64,000 bases of DNA, from positions 2,418,001 through 2,482,000 of the forward strand of contig JALJCS010000037.1 in the NCBI GenBank assembly GCA_023055355.1, read 5' to 3'. Shown here piece by piece: positions 1-10,900 of this stretch; within the stretch, counting starts at the first letter, position 1, and each line of letters opens with the position of its first letter. This DNA comes from Agelaius tricolor (taxonomy: Eukaryota > Chordata > Aves > Passeriformes > Icteridae). The notes beneath the pieces are model-generated. The model worked only from the letters and a program-made list of their open reading frames with translations, did not search any database and was not told the DNA's origin. Made by a program: the position numbers and the translations under genes.

Positions 1-16
1 GAATAGAAATCATGGG

Positions 17-135
17 ATCCCAGATTGGTTTGGGCTGGAGGGGACCAGGCTCCATAGAGCTCTGGCCTGGTAGAAGGCAGGGAGATGAAATAAAATGAGT
101 TTTAAGGTCCCTCCCAACCCAAACCACTCTGGGAT
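17..135. repeat. Inverted repeat made of two outward-facing CR1-like 3' ends
   Basis: Arms at 17-46 and 106-135 are 30 nt each with 4 mismatches when one is reverse-complemented. Both read like CR1 3' termini (GGTTTGGG...GGGACC). A 59-nt spacer separates them. Confidence 0.6.
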
Positions 136-142
136 TCTGTGG

Positions 143-2384
143 ATTCCCATCAGTTTTTCTATCAAATGGATGCTCAGGTGTGCTGACATCTGTTTGTGCT
201 GTATATTTATCCACTCTCTGCCCTTCCCTAGCAGCAGGAATCCTCTCCCCTGTGGGGCACATGCTGGTTTTCATCATATTGGAACATTTTTCCTCTGGAA
301 TGGATAAGAGCTACAGATTTGCCTTGCTGCTTTCCTTACTTAAGCTTCAGTAGGGAAACTGTGCCTGCAAGACATTTAGGGATATGTTTAACATGATTAG
401 CTGCAATTTTGACACCAACAATCTTAAAAAACATGATTGCAGTAAAGTGCATGTAAGTATTTTGGGATGTGAGAAGCACTTGAGCATTTTTATGAAGCCA
501 AGCACTTAGAGGGTACAAATTGCTGTGGCACAGGATAAAACCTTTTCAGCAGCTGAGTTGTTTTCCCTGTGCCATCTCTGGATTAAACTCTCTTGGATTG
601 ATGCTAACAAACTGATCAACTTTACACCAGCCCACAGAGTGAGCTTCACTTTCTCCCTCAGTCCTCAGGGGTTTGATGTTCTCTTCTTTGTCAGTTTTCA
701 TACCTTGGTGCATAGCCAAAGCCATATTCTGTCATATAAACTCTTAATAAATCTACTGCAAATATGATAAAAGCCAAAGAAGTCACTCTGTCTGACCAAG
801 TCTGACACCAGCAGCTTGCATGGAAAATATTTATGTACCAGCATAGTCGTCATTGTCTATTTATTCTTTTTATTTTGATTTTCCTCGAGGGAGTTTTGCC
901 CAGAGATTATCTTTGTAAATGTTTGTGATATCACTAACAACACATTTTTTTGTCTGGTGATTATCAGTGTGCTGATGCCTCTCTTGCAAAGGACTTTTAC
1001 TTTTGGATCAGGGAAAAAGAGGATCAAGGTCAGGTCCCACTCTCAGGTGTCCTCAGCTTTGGGATGCTGATGTGACCAGAGAGCTGGAAATAAATTGATT
1101 AAACACCAATATTTGCTCAATCCCTGCTTGTTTGTCATTAGGCCTGTGGCTTCCCAGGTTGGCAGACACAGCCAGGACACTCTCAGCTCTTTGGAGAGCC
1201 TGTCCCAACCCCAGGCACTGCACAGCCCCTGTGGAGCTGTCCCCAGCAGCTGCTTCCTATTTCTTCATTCAGGGAACAAATGCAGCCCTTGGGAAATGCC
1301 CTGATACAAACAAACAAAAAAATACAAATAATAGAGGAAATTTCCTTCTCCTTTTTGGAGATCATCACTTAAAAATTGCAAAATTGTCGAGCATTTTTTC
1401 TTTGTGTTTTTTTTAGTGTTTGGTGTGATATTTAATGTATCATTGACTATTATGGGGCATTGCCTTTACAGTTTTTTATTTCTGCAGCAGTTGCAAACTT
1501 GCACCTTCAGTCTCTGCATTTTATTTAGCTCAGACTTCCCCAGGGTTAGGAATGAGCTTCTGCATTCTCTGATCCCAAACCTGTGGGCACCTTTTAACAT
1601 GGGCTGCAATTGTCAGGATCGATCCCTCCCCAGATTCAGCGTGGTAGTCTGACCACTACTCATGGGAAAAAGCTCTATCAATATAGAATTATATCAATTA
1701 TAATTATATAAATGAGGGTTTTCACTGGAAAAGTGGTCAAAATCAGCAGTGTTTAGAAGCCCTTTTGAATCATTAGGGAAGGGAGGGAGGGAGGGGAGAA
1801 TTTTTTGAATCATGAGGGAAGGGAAAATTTTAGTGTAGAAATAACGTGAATTATTGTAAATAGATATTTAAAGCAACAACTGAGATGTTTTCTGGGGAAG
1901 TAACCTGAAGTGTCTTGTTTAATTGTGTTGAGTGGCTCTAAGGAAATGCTCTCATAAAAATCAGTTTACAAACAATTGTCAAAGAAGAAGCAGCAAATTA
2001 TTTTCTGCAAATTCCTGGGAAACCAACAGAAAAGTAGCAGATAATGTGGTAATCCAAGAGCCAGTTTTAGCAGGATTGCTGGAATATTGCTCAATAAACC
2101 AGAATGAACTGAGCTGTATTTGGCTACAGTGGTAAAGGAATGAAGGCAATGCAGGTGGAAAGACAAAAGCATCTTGATCTTGGTTCTGTGCCAGGAAAAC
2201 CTTGTGAATGTGGTCTGGAAAGACAGAAAATTCAGGGAAAGGATACTCAGTGAAAAAGGGTCAAAGGAATTGACCTGAAATCATCAATCCTAAGACCGGA
2301 GCACAGAAAGGATCTTAAAGTCTCCTTTAGGACCAGCCCTGTGGTATCAGTGTCTCTTTAAACCTTGCTGTTTCCTCTTTCTCT
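143..2384. other. Intergenic DNA upstream of TNC
   Basis: I see no gene, exon or recognisable mobile element here. The sequence is AT-rich with short homopolymers and a GGGA-rich patch at 1778-1798. Short frames are scattered and show no protein family. Confidence 0.5.
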
Positions 2385-2590
2385 GGCAGTTAAGGAGCTG
2401 TTTCCAGCAGGATGGATTCCCTGGGGCTGTTCCCTGTTCCTGCTCTGTGCTCCCATCCCCGAGGCTGCTGAGCTCCAGGGGCTCCCAGGGATGCCCAGGC
2501 TGGGATTGCTGGGGTGCCAGGAGCTGCACTGGGTGATCTCTGTGGGTCCCTTCCCACTCAGGATATTCTGTAATCCTATCCCAACATGAA
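2385..2590 (+). mobile_element. CR1 LINE 3' fragment
   Basis: The stretch GGGATGCCCAGGCTGGG and the end CTCAGGATATTCTGTAATCC are CR1-like and relate to the composites at 4478-4941 and 62880-63455. The element's 3' end is at the right. Confidence 0.55.
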
Positions 2591-3775
2591 TTTTCTCTGT
2601 TAAATGCATTTCCTTCCAGCCACAAGCACTGAGTGCTCCTGAAATTGTTCAAATCTTGTCATTTACGTTTTGGATGTTGCATTCCAGTGCTCACTGCATT
2701 CCCATCTCTGAGCTCCTGGAGCTGGCTGTGCTCTGTGCATGGCAAGAGATTCTCAGGCTCCACTAAGGCTGCTCTTAATTCACATTCAGGGCAGCTTTCA
2801 CTCTCAAAAATGCTGCTACAAAGCAGATTATTCCTAGGGCTGAGTGAACCAGCAAAGGTATTAAATTGGAACTAAATCTAATTACCTGTGTTGTAACAAT
2901 TTTGTCCCAAGGTAATAATGAGGAGCATTATTTTTGCATTTCACTAATATTTCCCCAAACAATTAGTTGCTCTCTTTTAGGCTTTCATAAATATCAAACT
3001 ATTCCTAGATTTGTTTATAATTTATGACTTTCCGTAGATCTTTGAATTTCATCCCTAACACTGACTTGCAAGCCCATAAAACCACAGCAACAAACTCCAG
3101 CATATTCAGTTTGGTGTGTTCATTTAATTTCTCCCTGTTCCTTTCATTTAAAAAAAAAAATCAATTTCTATCCACATTCATCTAATGAAAGAGGGCACCT
3201 CAGGGCACAGAATCCAGTGCTGGTCCTGCTCGCTAGAGATCACAACCTGGAGCTAACTTTCTGATTAAAATACATTTTCCCTGTTCTTTCATGTTATCAT
3301 TTGTTTCTGACTCAGCCCATGGTTCAATGTTTGCCACAGACTGTGATTAAGGATGGGTGAGCCCAAAAAAGATAAAACAAGAACAAGCCTGAACTCTTAC
3401 CTGGAACTTATCTCCTGTGGCATTTTTTTTTTTTTTAAGTCAGGTAAGTGGGTGGTGAATTATTGGAGAAAAAAATTAGTTTAACTTTTGATTCAGCAGC
3501 TGTTGGTGGAAAAAATGGTATTAGCAAATGCTTCCAAAATAAATCCCAGTTTCTTCCCTCAGTTTGACTTTGTCTTGTGTAGACTTGTGTGTATGGACAG
3601 GGAAATAAAGAGTTTTGTCAAACAACTACTGGAATAAAAGACAGGAATTGGTTCATTGTAAGGAGAATTGTCATTTCCAGAGTCCCATTCTGATTTTATT
3701 GGAAAAATTGTGTTACATCTCCCATGCAGGTTTTGGTCTTGAGCACACACTTCATTGAATTAGAAATCAGCCTTA
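2591..3775. other. Intergenic DNA, nothing recognised
   Basis: AT-rich sequence with short A and T runs (3150-3159, 3424-3436). No gene, RNA or repeat family recognised. Confidence 0.45.
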
Positions 3776-3870
3776 AACCACAGAATATTCTGAGCTGGAG
3801 GTGACACTCAAGGATTGAGTCCAGCTCTGAAGTGAAGGATCCCAGAAGCTCAGGGTTATTTCACACCCTG
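3776..3870 (-). mobile_element. Possible old CR1 3' fragment
   Basis: CACAGAATATTCTGAGCTGG, followed by a loosely CR1-like stretch, resembles the terminus at 4478 but is diverged. It could be chance similarity. Confidence 0.35.
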
Positions 3871-4477
3871 AATTGAAGCAGAGCTGGCCCAGGCTGGCTG
3901 CAGGACCAGCTGGAGAAGATTCTGAGAATTGCACACAGAAATTGGAGACCCGCTGATGACTGCATCCAACAACCCCACTGCCTTTGGGGCTGCTGGAGAT
4001 GCCCAGAACAAGAAGTTCTTCTAAGAAATCAGTGCTCAAGGAGGGTCCAATGCCTTTACCAGGACTTAAGTAACATTTCTGACCCTCTTTTCATCACAGG
4101 CTCATTTCTTCTCAGAGGGCATGACTGTTATGAAACACAGCATTTCACAAAATTAACGCAGAAATTGGAAATGGGTGTTGATATTTGGAAAAAAACTAAA
4201 ATTTATGCCGTGCATAAAGACTGCAATTTATGGGGAGCTTGGGGTGAGCTCAGTGATATAATCAGAATAAGAGGAGGCACACAGAGGGTCAATTGTTATA
4301 CAGAAAAGCCACAGCAAGGAAAATGTAGGTAGTTCAGTGGGCAGAAAAGCTTTGCATTTGATGGTCTCCTAAAACAGTCAGAATTTCAGCATCAGGGATT
4401 CCCCAATCCTTTTCCACATGTGTAGGATTGGTAGTGCTGTGGAGGAGCAAAAAGGAAAAAAATCCTGAACCACACAA

Positions 4478-4941
4478 TCATGGAATATCCTGAGCTGGAA
4501 AGGACCCACCAGGACCCCCCAGCCCAGCCCCTGTCCCTGCACAGACACCCCAACAACCCCACCCTGGTGCCCCAGTTCTGGCAGGGAGGAACAGGAGCAC
4601 AGCCTGGGGTTCAATCACTGCCTGTGGGGGACAGGGGCTGCCCTTGCTGAAAAGGGATGGGAAACTCAGCTGGTGCTGCATGGACTGAGGGAATCAGAGC
4701 AGCACAGAATGTCCTGAGCTGGGAGGGACTGAAGGGATCCCCCAGGCCAGCCCCTGTCCCTGCCCAGCCCCTGTCCCAGCAAGCCCAGCCTGGGCATCCC
4801 TGGCAGCGCTGCCCAAAGGCTCCTGGAGCTCTGGCAGCCTCGGGGCCGTGCCCATTCCCTGGGGAGCCTGGGCACTGCCAGCACCCTCTGGGGGAAGAAC
4901 CTTGCCCTGAGCTCAGCCTGAGCCTGCCTGACACAGATTGA
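4478..4941 (-). mobile_element. CR1 composite, left copy of an inverted pair
   Basis: Two CR1 3' ends in the same orientation (ATCCTGAGCTGG at about 4489 and GTCCTGAGCTGG at about 4709) are separated by about 130 bp that I do not recognise. Positions 4548-4923 match the reverse complement of 63004-63379 with a single difference at 4875. Open frames inside are shadows. Confidence 0.75.
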
Positions 4942-6060
4942 CACCCTCCCCTCATAGAGCGATGTGCCCGTGGAGCCAGGGAAGGGCCAGCTGGGAGGGG
5001 ATGTGTTCAGAGAGGAATATCACCCAAAATTCCCAGGCAATCTGTTTTTATCCTTATGAGCATCTTTGCTCCTGAGGGGGATGCCAGGAGCAGAGGTTTG
5101 TGCTTTCATGGCCCTCAGACATGTTAGGGTAAATCTTGCTTTCTAAACCATCCAACAGAAGAGTGATTTCATCTTTTATCCTGCAAGACAGACCTGAAAC
5201 TTCAAGATTAATCTTCCTCCTTCCTCCTCTGCCACAACCTCCCCAACAGCAGAACCCAAGGGAAACAGAAACCCAGACCACAGAGGGCTGGGGTGCAGGA
5301 TTTTAGTGTTAGGGGAGGGAAATCCATGCTAATGAGAATTCTTTAACTGTGATCTTCTCTTTTTTGCCACAAGCCTCAGGTTCCAGGGTACTGAGAGACA
5401 ACAAAGAGCCCTGGAAAGGTCCCAGCTGAGCTCTCTGTGTGTCACTGATAGCTCCAGGATGGGAAGCAGGGAAGCCCTGAGCCTCACACAAGTGCCTGGG
5501 TTATCTGTACACACAGACAGCCACGTAATCTCTTTTTATCTGATCTGAGAAGAAAAGGGAATCCCTCCTGTGTTGTCCTCTTCAGGCTTTTATCTCTCCT
5601 ATTTTAGTTCGGGGGTTTTTTTGTTTGTGGTTTTTTTTTACAAAGACTCAGGCAAGGACTCTGCTCACTTTTCTCATTAATTCCCCACACTTCTGCCTGC
5701 AGCTCTTCAGAGCAGGAGGGCAAAAGGATGAAAAAGAGATGACAGCTTGAAAAAATGGGAATATGCCAGATCCTCTCTTTGTAAATCTGAATTTTGCAGT
5801 TGATTCCAGTAGAGTGGGGTCTATTTACACTGACATTAAACCCATTAATTTCTGTAGAAGTCCCTGGAATTTAAACCCTCCTTGTGATTCCCCCGATTTC
5901 AAGTAAGCTTGCTACTATTTCACAACGTTCAAATAATGGGGGTGAGGGGATTAAAACTCCTGATAACGCACTCCACTGATGCTGTAGGGAAAATATTCTG
6001 CTTTCTGAGTCATTTGCCCTGAGCTGACTTTCTTTTTGAATGGTTCAGGGGGTTTCCTTC
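4942..6060. other. Intergenic DNA just upstream of the TNC promoter
   Basis: No gene recognised. A T/G-rich run lies at 5611-5640. Distal promoter elements may be present but none can be named with confidence. Confidence 0.4.
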
Positions 6061-6076
6061 TTTAGCCATAAATTGC

Positions 6077-6084
6077 ATGCAAAT
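6077..6084 (+). promoter_or_regulatory. TNC: Octamer site ATGCAAAT in the TNC proximal promoter
   Basis: A perfect POU-domain octamer lies about 180 bp upstream of the TATA box. Mammalian TNC promoter work describes a POU-homeodomain octamer site bound by Brn2, so a conserved role is plausible. Binding in this species is inferred. Confidence 0.5.
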
Positions 6085-6090
6085 TCTTTT

Positions 6091-6168
6091 TGTGTGTGTG
6101 TGTGTGTGTGCCTGTGGATGACAGCGTGAGTGTGTGAGTGTGTGCGCGCCAGAGAGAGAGAGAGAGAG
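6091..6168. repeat. TG and GA dinucleotide tracts in the TNC promoter
   Basis: Ten TG units occupy 6091-6110. After degenerate GTGTGAG sequence, nine AG units fill 6151-6168, about 95 bp upstream of the TATA box. Alternating purine-pyrimidine and homopurine tracts can adopt Z-DNA or H-DNA. Length polymorphism is likely. Confidence 0.85.
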
Positions 6169-6261
6169 GCTGTTCCTTTAAAGCAAAACTGAAAAAAAAA
6201 ATGCCTTCAGGCGTCCTATTACAGTGGAACGAGCCAAGGATCAGGATTTGCAGCTCAGCTA

Positions 6262-6267
6262 TATAAA
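6262..6267 (+). promoter_or_regulatory. TNC: TATA box of TNC
   Basis: TATAAA lies 206 bases upstream of a perfect donor (6474) that ends the first non-coding exon, so transcription should start near 6290-6297. It is the only TATA close to this donor, and known vertebrate TNC promoters also have a TATA box and a non-coding exon 1. The exact start site is inferred. Confidence 0.75.
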
Positions 6268-6289
6268 CCCAGCAGAATCTGGCTGCTCT

Positions 6290-6473
6290 GACCAGTTTGC
6301 CTTGCTGTCAAAGCTCGCTGCCTTGCGCTCGCACACGGCACCGGACAACGCAACTTCGCCGAGTTTTGACAGGACGGCAACGAAAGTCAGGAGAGCCCAG
6401 CTGGCTTTGAACAGAGTATTTATTTCATGGAGGCTGCTCACAGCGGGATCTAAGCTCTGGCAGAGTCTCTAAG
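6290..6473 (+). other. TNC: TNC exon 1, non-coding 5' UTR exon
   Basis: The exon ends at a strong donor (AAG|GTAAGT at 6471-6479). Its start is placed about 25-30 bp after the TATA box and is approximate. The stretch has scattered CpGs, unlike the surrounding AT-rich DNA. It carries one upstream ATG (6427) opening an 8-codon frame that stops at 6453. The next exon is 25.4 kb away, matching the large first intron known for this gene in other vertebrates. Confidence 0.75.
6427..6453 (+). CDS. Short upstream ORF in TNC exon 1 (8 codons)
   Basis: An ATG with G at +4 but T at -3 opens MEAAHSGI and stops within exon 1. It is the only ATG seen in the inferred 5' UTR (exon 1 plus 31906-32037). It could lower reinitiation at the main start, which has A at -3 and G at +4. 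Whether it is translated is unknown. Confidence 0.3.
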   Translation: MEAAHSGI

Positions 6474-7845
6474 GTAAGTCTGCTTCCCCCCTGAATTAAA
6501 AAGTCCTCTCACACACGAGTTTGTGGCGACCCCGTGCCCCGGCATTGCCCTGGTGGCTGCGGCTGCCAGGTCAATGGGCAGGGATGCTGGTAGGGAATCA
6601 CTGGGGATCGGAGCATGCCTGTCCCAAAATCTGTCTGCATTGTCCTGTGCAGGAATGTCAGAAATGTCTCAATGGGCAGGGATGCTGTTAGGGAATCATT
6701 TGGGATTGGAGCACGCCTGCCTCAAACTCTGTCTTGCAAATTGTCCGGTGCGATAATGTCAGAAATGTCTCGATGACATCCACCCAACCCAATGAATGAA
6801 TGGAGCAGGAGCTGGCTGGGTGCTGGACATCCTCACAGAGCCCAGATTGACAGGCAGGGCAGGAAAGCAGATTTGGGATTTCCTCTTGCTCCTGGAGTGC
6901 TGTAAATGTTTCCCCCAGCCTCACCTCCCAAACCAGACTAAATCCACTCGCAGGTTTTAACCCTCCCAAGCACAACTCTTCCTGTGCTCCTGTTTGTGAC
7001 CTGATGAGAGCTGGGCCTTTCCCACTGGTCATTGCTGTCCCCACACTTTTTTTCTTTGCACCAAAGCCTTTGTCACCTTCCTCCCTGCCCCCACTGGGCT
7101 CCAGTTTCTTTTCAAAGTTCTGTAATATTAACCTGCAGTGGGGAGCAAAGCACAAAGGAAGATCCAACTGGTATTTTATTACCTCTGCTTTGCTGGGTGG
7201 GTTCTGGGAGCGGGAGGGTGAAATTCTCCATCCTCATGGAAAAACAGAGGCACTTGCTCCCTGTCTCAGCTCCTTGCTCCCTGGTGCACTGAGATTTTCT
7301 GCATGACTGTGTCTGCGCTTACCAGCGAGGCTCAAATTGGCTTAAAAAGGAGAAGCTGGCTGGGAGAAGGTGAACACACTTAGATTCATTTAGGAGCTAA
7401 ACTCACTCACTCAAGACTTTGTGTTACACCACCTTTGCAGAGTTTTCCCTGCCTGATTTTGTGTCTGGCTACCAGGACAGAGAAGTTTTTGGCAGTTAAT
7501 CTAAACTTCTGAAAAGTCTGTCTTGCACTATGGAAAGGAATGTTCAGACTGAAATGATGGTGATGTGTGGTGCTGCACAGTGGAAATATAAAATTAAAAA
7601 GCAAAATAAAAACATTTATGAAAGTTTTTCCTCATGACAAAACAGAAAACAATGAGGTGGATGTGATTCTATGGTCTGGGTAAAAGCCTTGCTGTCCAGC
7701 TCTTGGGTTTGGTTTTCTCTCCTGGTTTAATTTTTTAAGATCATATTAAATATTGGGAATTCATTTTACACACTTTCTGATTAATGTTCCATGTGGGGGT
7801 AGTTTTATTGTGCTGGGCTTGTGCATTTGCCTTTTAAAGCTGTGA

Positions 7846-7955
7846 AATCATGGAATGGTTTGGGTTGGATGGGACCATGGAGATCATCCAGCTCCAGCCA
7901 TGGGCAGGGACACCTTCCACTAGACCAGGTTGCTCAGTTTAGGGGTGCTGGAGTC
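7846..7955 (-). mobile_element. CR1 LINE 3' fragment
   Basis: AATCATGGAATGGTTTGGGT followed by GGGACC and ATCATCCAGCTCCAGCCATG is a classic reverse-complement CR1 3' end. It decays after about 110 bp. Confidence 0.7.
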
Positions 7956-10900
7956 CAAAACTGAGGTGGACAATGGGGATTAGGGACCATCCTTTGAATC
8001 CTAGGGGAACTTGCAGAAATGTGATGCCTTTTGGGTTGTTTGGAACACAGGGGAAAACTGAATCTGAAGAAGTTTGACCAGATGAAAGTGTTTAGCCAGG
8101 AGAAGATAACTGGTCTGTCTGTCTGCAGCCCAGCTTCCCTGGCAGGGAATTTGGGGAGCAGCTGGAAGAGCTGTCAGGGTGCTCCCAGTGCAGCTCCTGT
8201 CCCGTGCTCAGGGCAGGATTTGCACCTGAGCTGAGCAGAGCAATGGGACAGGAGTGACCAGGGCTGTGCCTCCCATCACTGACCCAGTCACACTCTCCCA
8301 AATACCAAACCTGCATTCACCTCCCATATTTTTTGCTTATTAATTTTATCCTCTGGCTCCTTTCAGCCCAGAGAAATTTCTTTACAAGTCCCAGCCCTTA
8401 ATCCTGTCACTACAGTTACTTTATCAGTGTTTCCAAAGCTCTGGAAGAGCCAAAGGATCTGCTGCAAAGCCCCCAGCCTGCAGATGAGAATGTCAGGTCT
8501 CATCTGGAGGGAAAGAAGAAATTCTGCTACAGAAATCACTGATGGTGGTCATGGGCACATGGAAAAGACAAACAACCAGACCCAAATCTCCTGTTGAAAT
8601 AGTGATGCTTAATGGTGTTAGAACTTACTGGGAAAATCCCAAAGCACAGGCTAAAATGTGCTCCACAAATTCTGAGTGTTAGCTGGAGACTTTTTGAAAG
8701 CCATCCTCTTTTATTATCCCAGCTCTTTAAAACTGAATCATTTCTCCTCAGTATTCACTCAAACTTAACTATCATGTTGCTCTAACATAATTTCTAAAGG
8801 TGTTTGACATTCAGCTTTTTTAATATTGGTGTTTTTTATAAAATATCTAAAAAAAGCCAAAGACTATTCATGGGTGAAGACGTTCTGACTTGCTATAAAG
8901 AGACTGTCAAAGTTTGTTCTTGAGCATTGTCTCACTTTTTGATAAGAAAATGAGATTAAATGGTAGGGTCTGTGCCTTTTGGGACTCTCATCCTTTTCAA
9001 GAGTCAGGCAGAACTAAAAAGCAGAAGTGTCTGTGAAACAGTGATGCTGCCTTGGAGCCAGAGCTTTAACCCTTTCATCCCTCCTGGCAAAACCATTTGG
9101 AAAACCAGCTTGGCCAGTTCTGTGCTGCTTGCCTGGTGCAACACCACAGTGCCTCTGTCTACCCAGCCTTGCAGGATGTGCCTAAAGGTTTAAGTGGTGC
9201 TGATGGCATTAATTGTCCTGGCTTGGACAATGGGTGTGTGGTGGAAGTGGATGTAAGGGAGAAAGAGTTTCCATCCAGTCCTGCATCACTTAGAGAGCCC
9301 TGGTGTCACTGGAGGAATATTACCTTTGGAAGGAAGATTAATGCACAGGGTGGTGTCTGTCTGGTTATCAGCTACACATCCACCTGTCCTACCCCTGTGC
9401 CACGAGAAATCCACAGGGATTAAATAATTACTCTCACTTGAAGCCTGTGACTTGATAAATTCCTCCTTGGCCTCGTGCCATCACAGTCTGCTAAGCTGAA
9501 GGGCCACTGACAGTTTTAAGGTCTAGTGGCTCATAAAACTTCAGCTTAGGAGTGGATGATTTACATCCCTGGAAAGTTCGAAATCTCAGCTTTCCAATAA
9601 TAAAAGGAATTTGTTTTGAACTGTGTCAGTTTGAGATGCAGGGCTTTGAAACTGGGCTCTGATTTACCAACGTGTGCTTTCTCAGACTTAATTACTGGTG
9701 TGAGTTTAGCACACCCTGCTCAGAGACTGAGCTCTGATCTAACCCTGTGGTTATAAACTGCAGATGTCTGAAACTACTGTAAAATGTAATAGCTGCCCTT
9801 AGTGGTTTTCAGGAAGCTGCTGAAGTCATATTGCAGAAAAAATCATTGTTGCTGAAGTGGGAAACTAAGGAAGACAGCAATCTAAGTGAAATAAGTTAAT
9901 GTTTTGTCACCTACCAGGCTCAGAAATCTTCAAAACTGCAAGCAATTATAGGATTAGTAACTAATGAGTTCTGGACAGGAAACACCATAACCTGAGGTCA
10001 TGAGCTCAAAATTAGGAATGTGTACAGATTGCTTATGAGTTTTTAAGATGCAATTTAGTTCATTAAACTGCTTCATATTAAAGAGGACTTGTTGTCCATG
10101 TCTTTGGTTGGTTGATGTTGTAATAATTGCTCCAGCATTTTAGAGCCTCACTGTATTAGGAACGAAGAGGTTTAATAAATTATGCTCTCTGCCACAAAGA
10201 ACTTGCAATTCCTATTATTAGCTATTCCCCAAAAAATTCTTTGTATAGCAAAGAGAAAAAGGAAATAAGAAGGCAGTTCTTTGAGGAAGGAGGCTGCTGG
10301 AAAGCAGAGAAATGAAGAACCCTGAGGGACAATCTTGAGTGGTCGCAGTTTCCACCAAGTTCAGGGCTTCCACAAGTGTGAAACCTCAGTGCTCACTGTC
10401 CACTCGTGTGTCTGACCCTCTGGCCAGCCAGAGCTGGAGTTAAAAGCCTTTCACATGTGGGAAAAGTTAGAGACTGGGCATGGTTCCAGCCCCTGAAATC
10501 CCTGAGTGCATGATGTAACCCCACGGTGTGGAATGGGCAGACTGGGAGGAGGAGCCAGTGGGATCCTGCCTGACAAGAGGTGGCTCTGGAGCCTGCAGGA
10601 AATGTCTGGGCATTGAAAAGGGGAATAGATGGGGATCCTTCTGCTAAAAGAGAAAAGTTTGAATAATTTTGTGTCACTTTTTAGCATTGAATGAATGATA
10701 AGAATGATATTCTTATAACTAGAGTTGTCCTTAATATAAGATTTTCCTGGGTTTCTAAATCCATCATTTCTCTCTCCTATATGCTGCCCATGCTGTTGCT
10801 GACCAAATAACATCAAAAAACCTCCACCTATAACTTCAGAGAGCATACCGAGATGTAGAATTTGAATAATACTTACTAATATAAATTATACCTTCCAACA

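Noticed and set aside
4657..4941. Open frame shared with 62872-63270
   Set aside because: Both lie in the near-identical CR1 composite; the shared translation reflects DNA identity and does not code for a CR1 protein.
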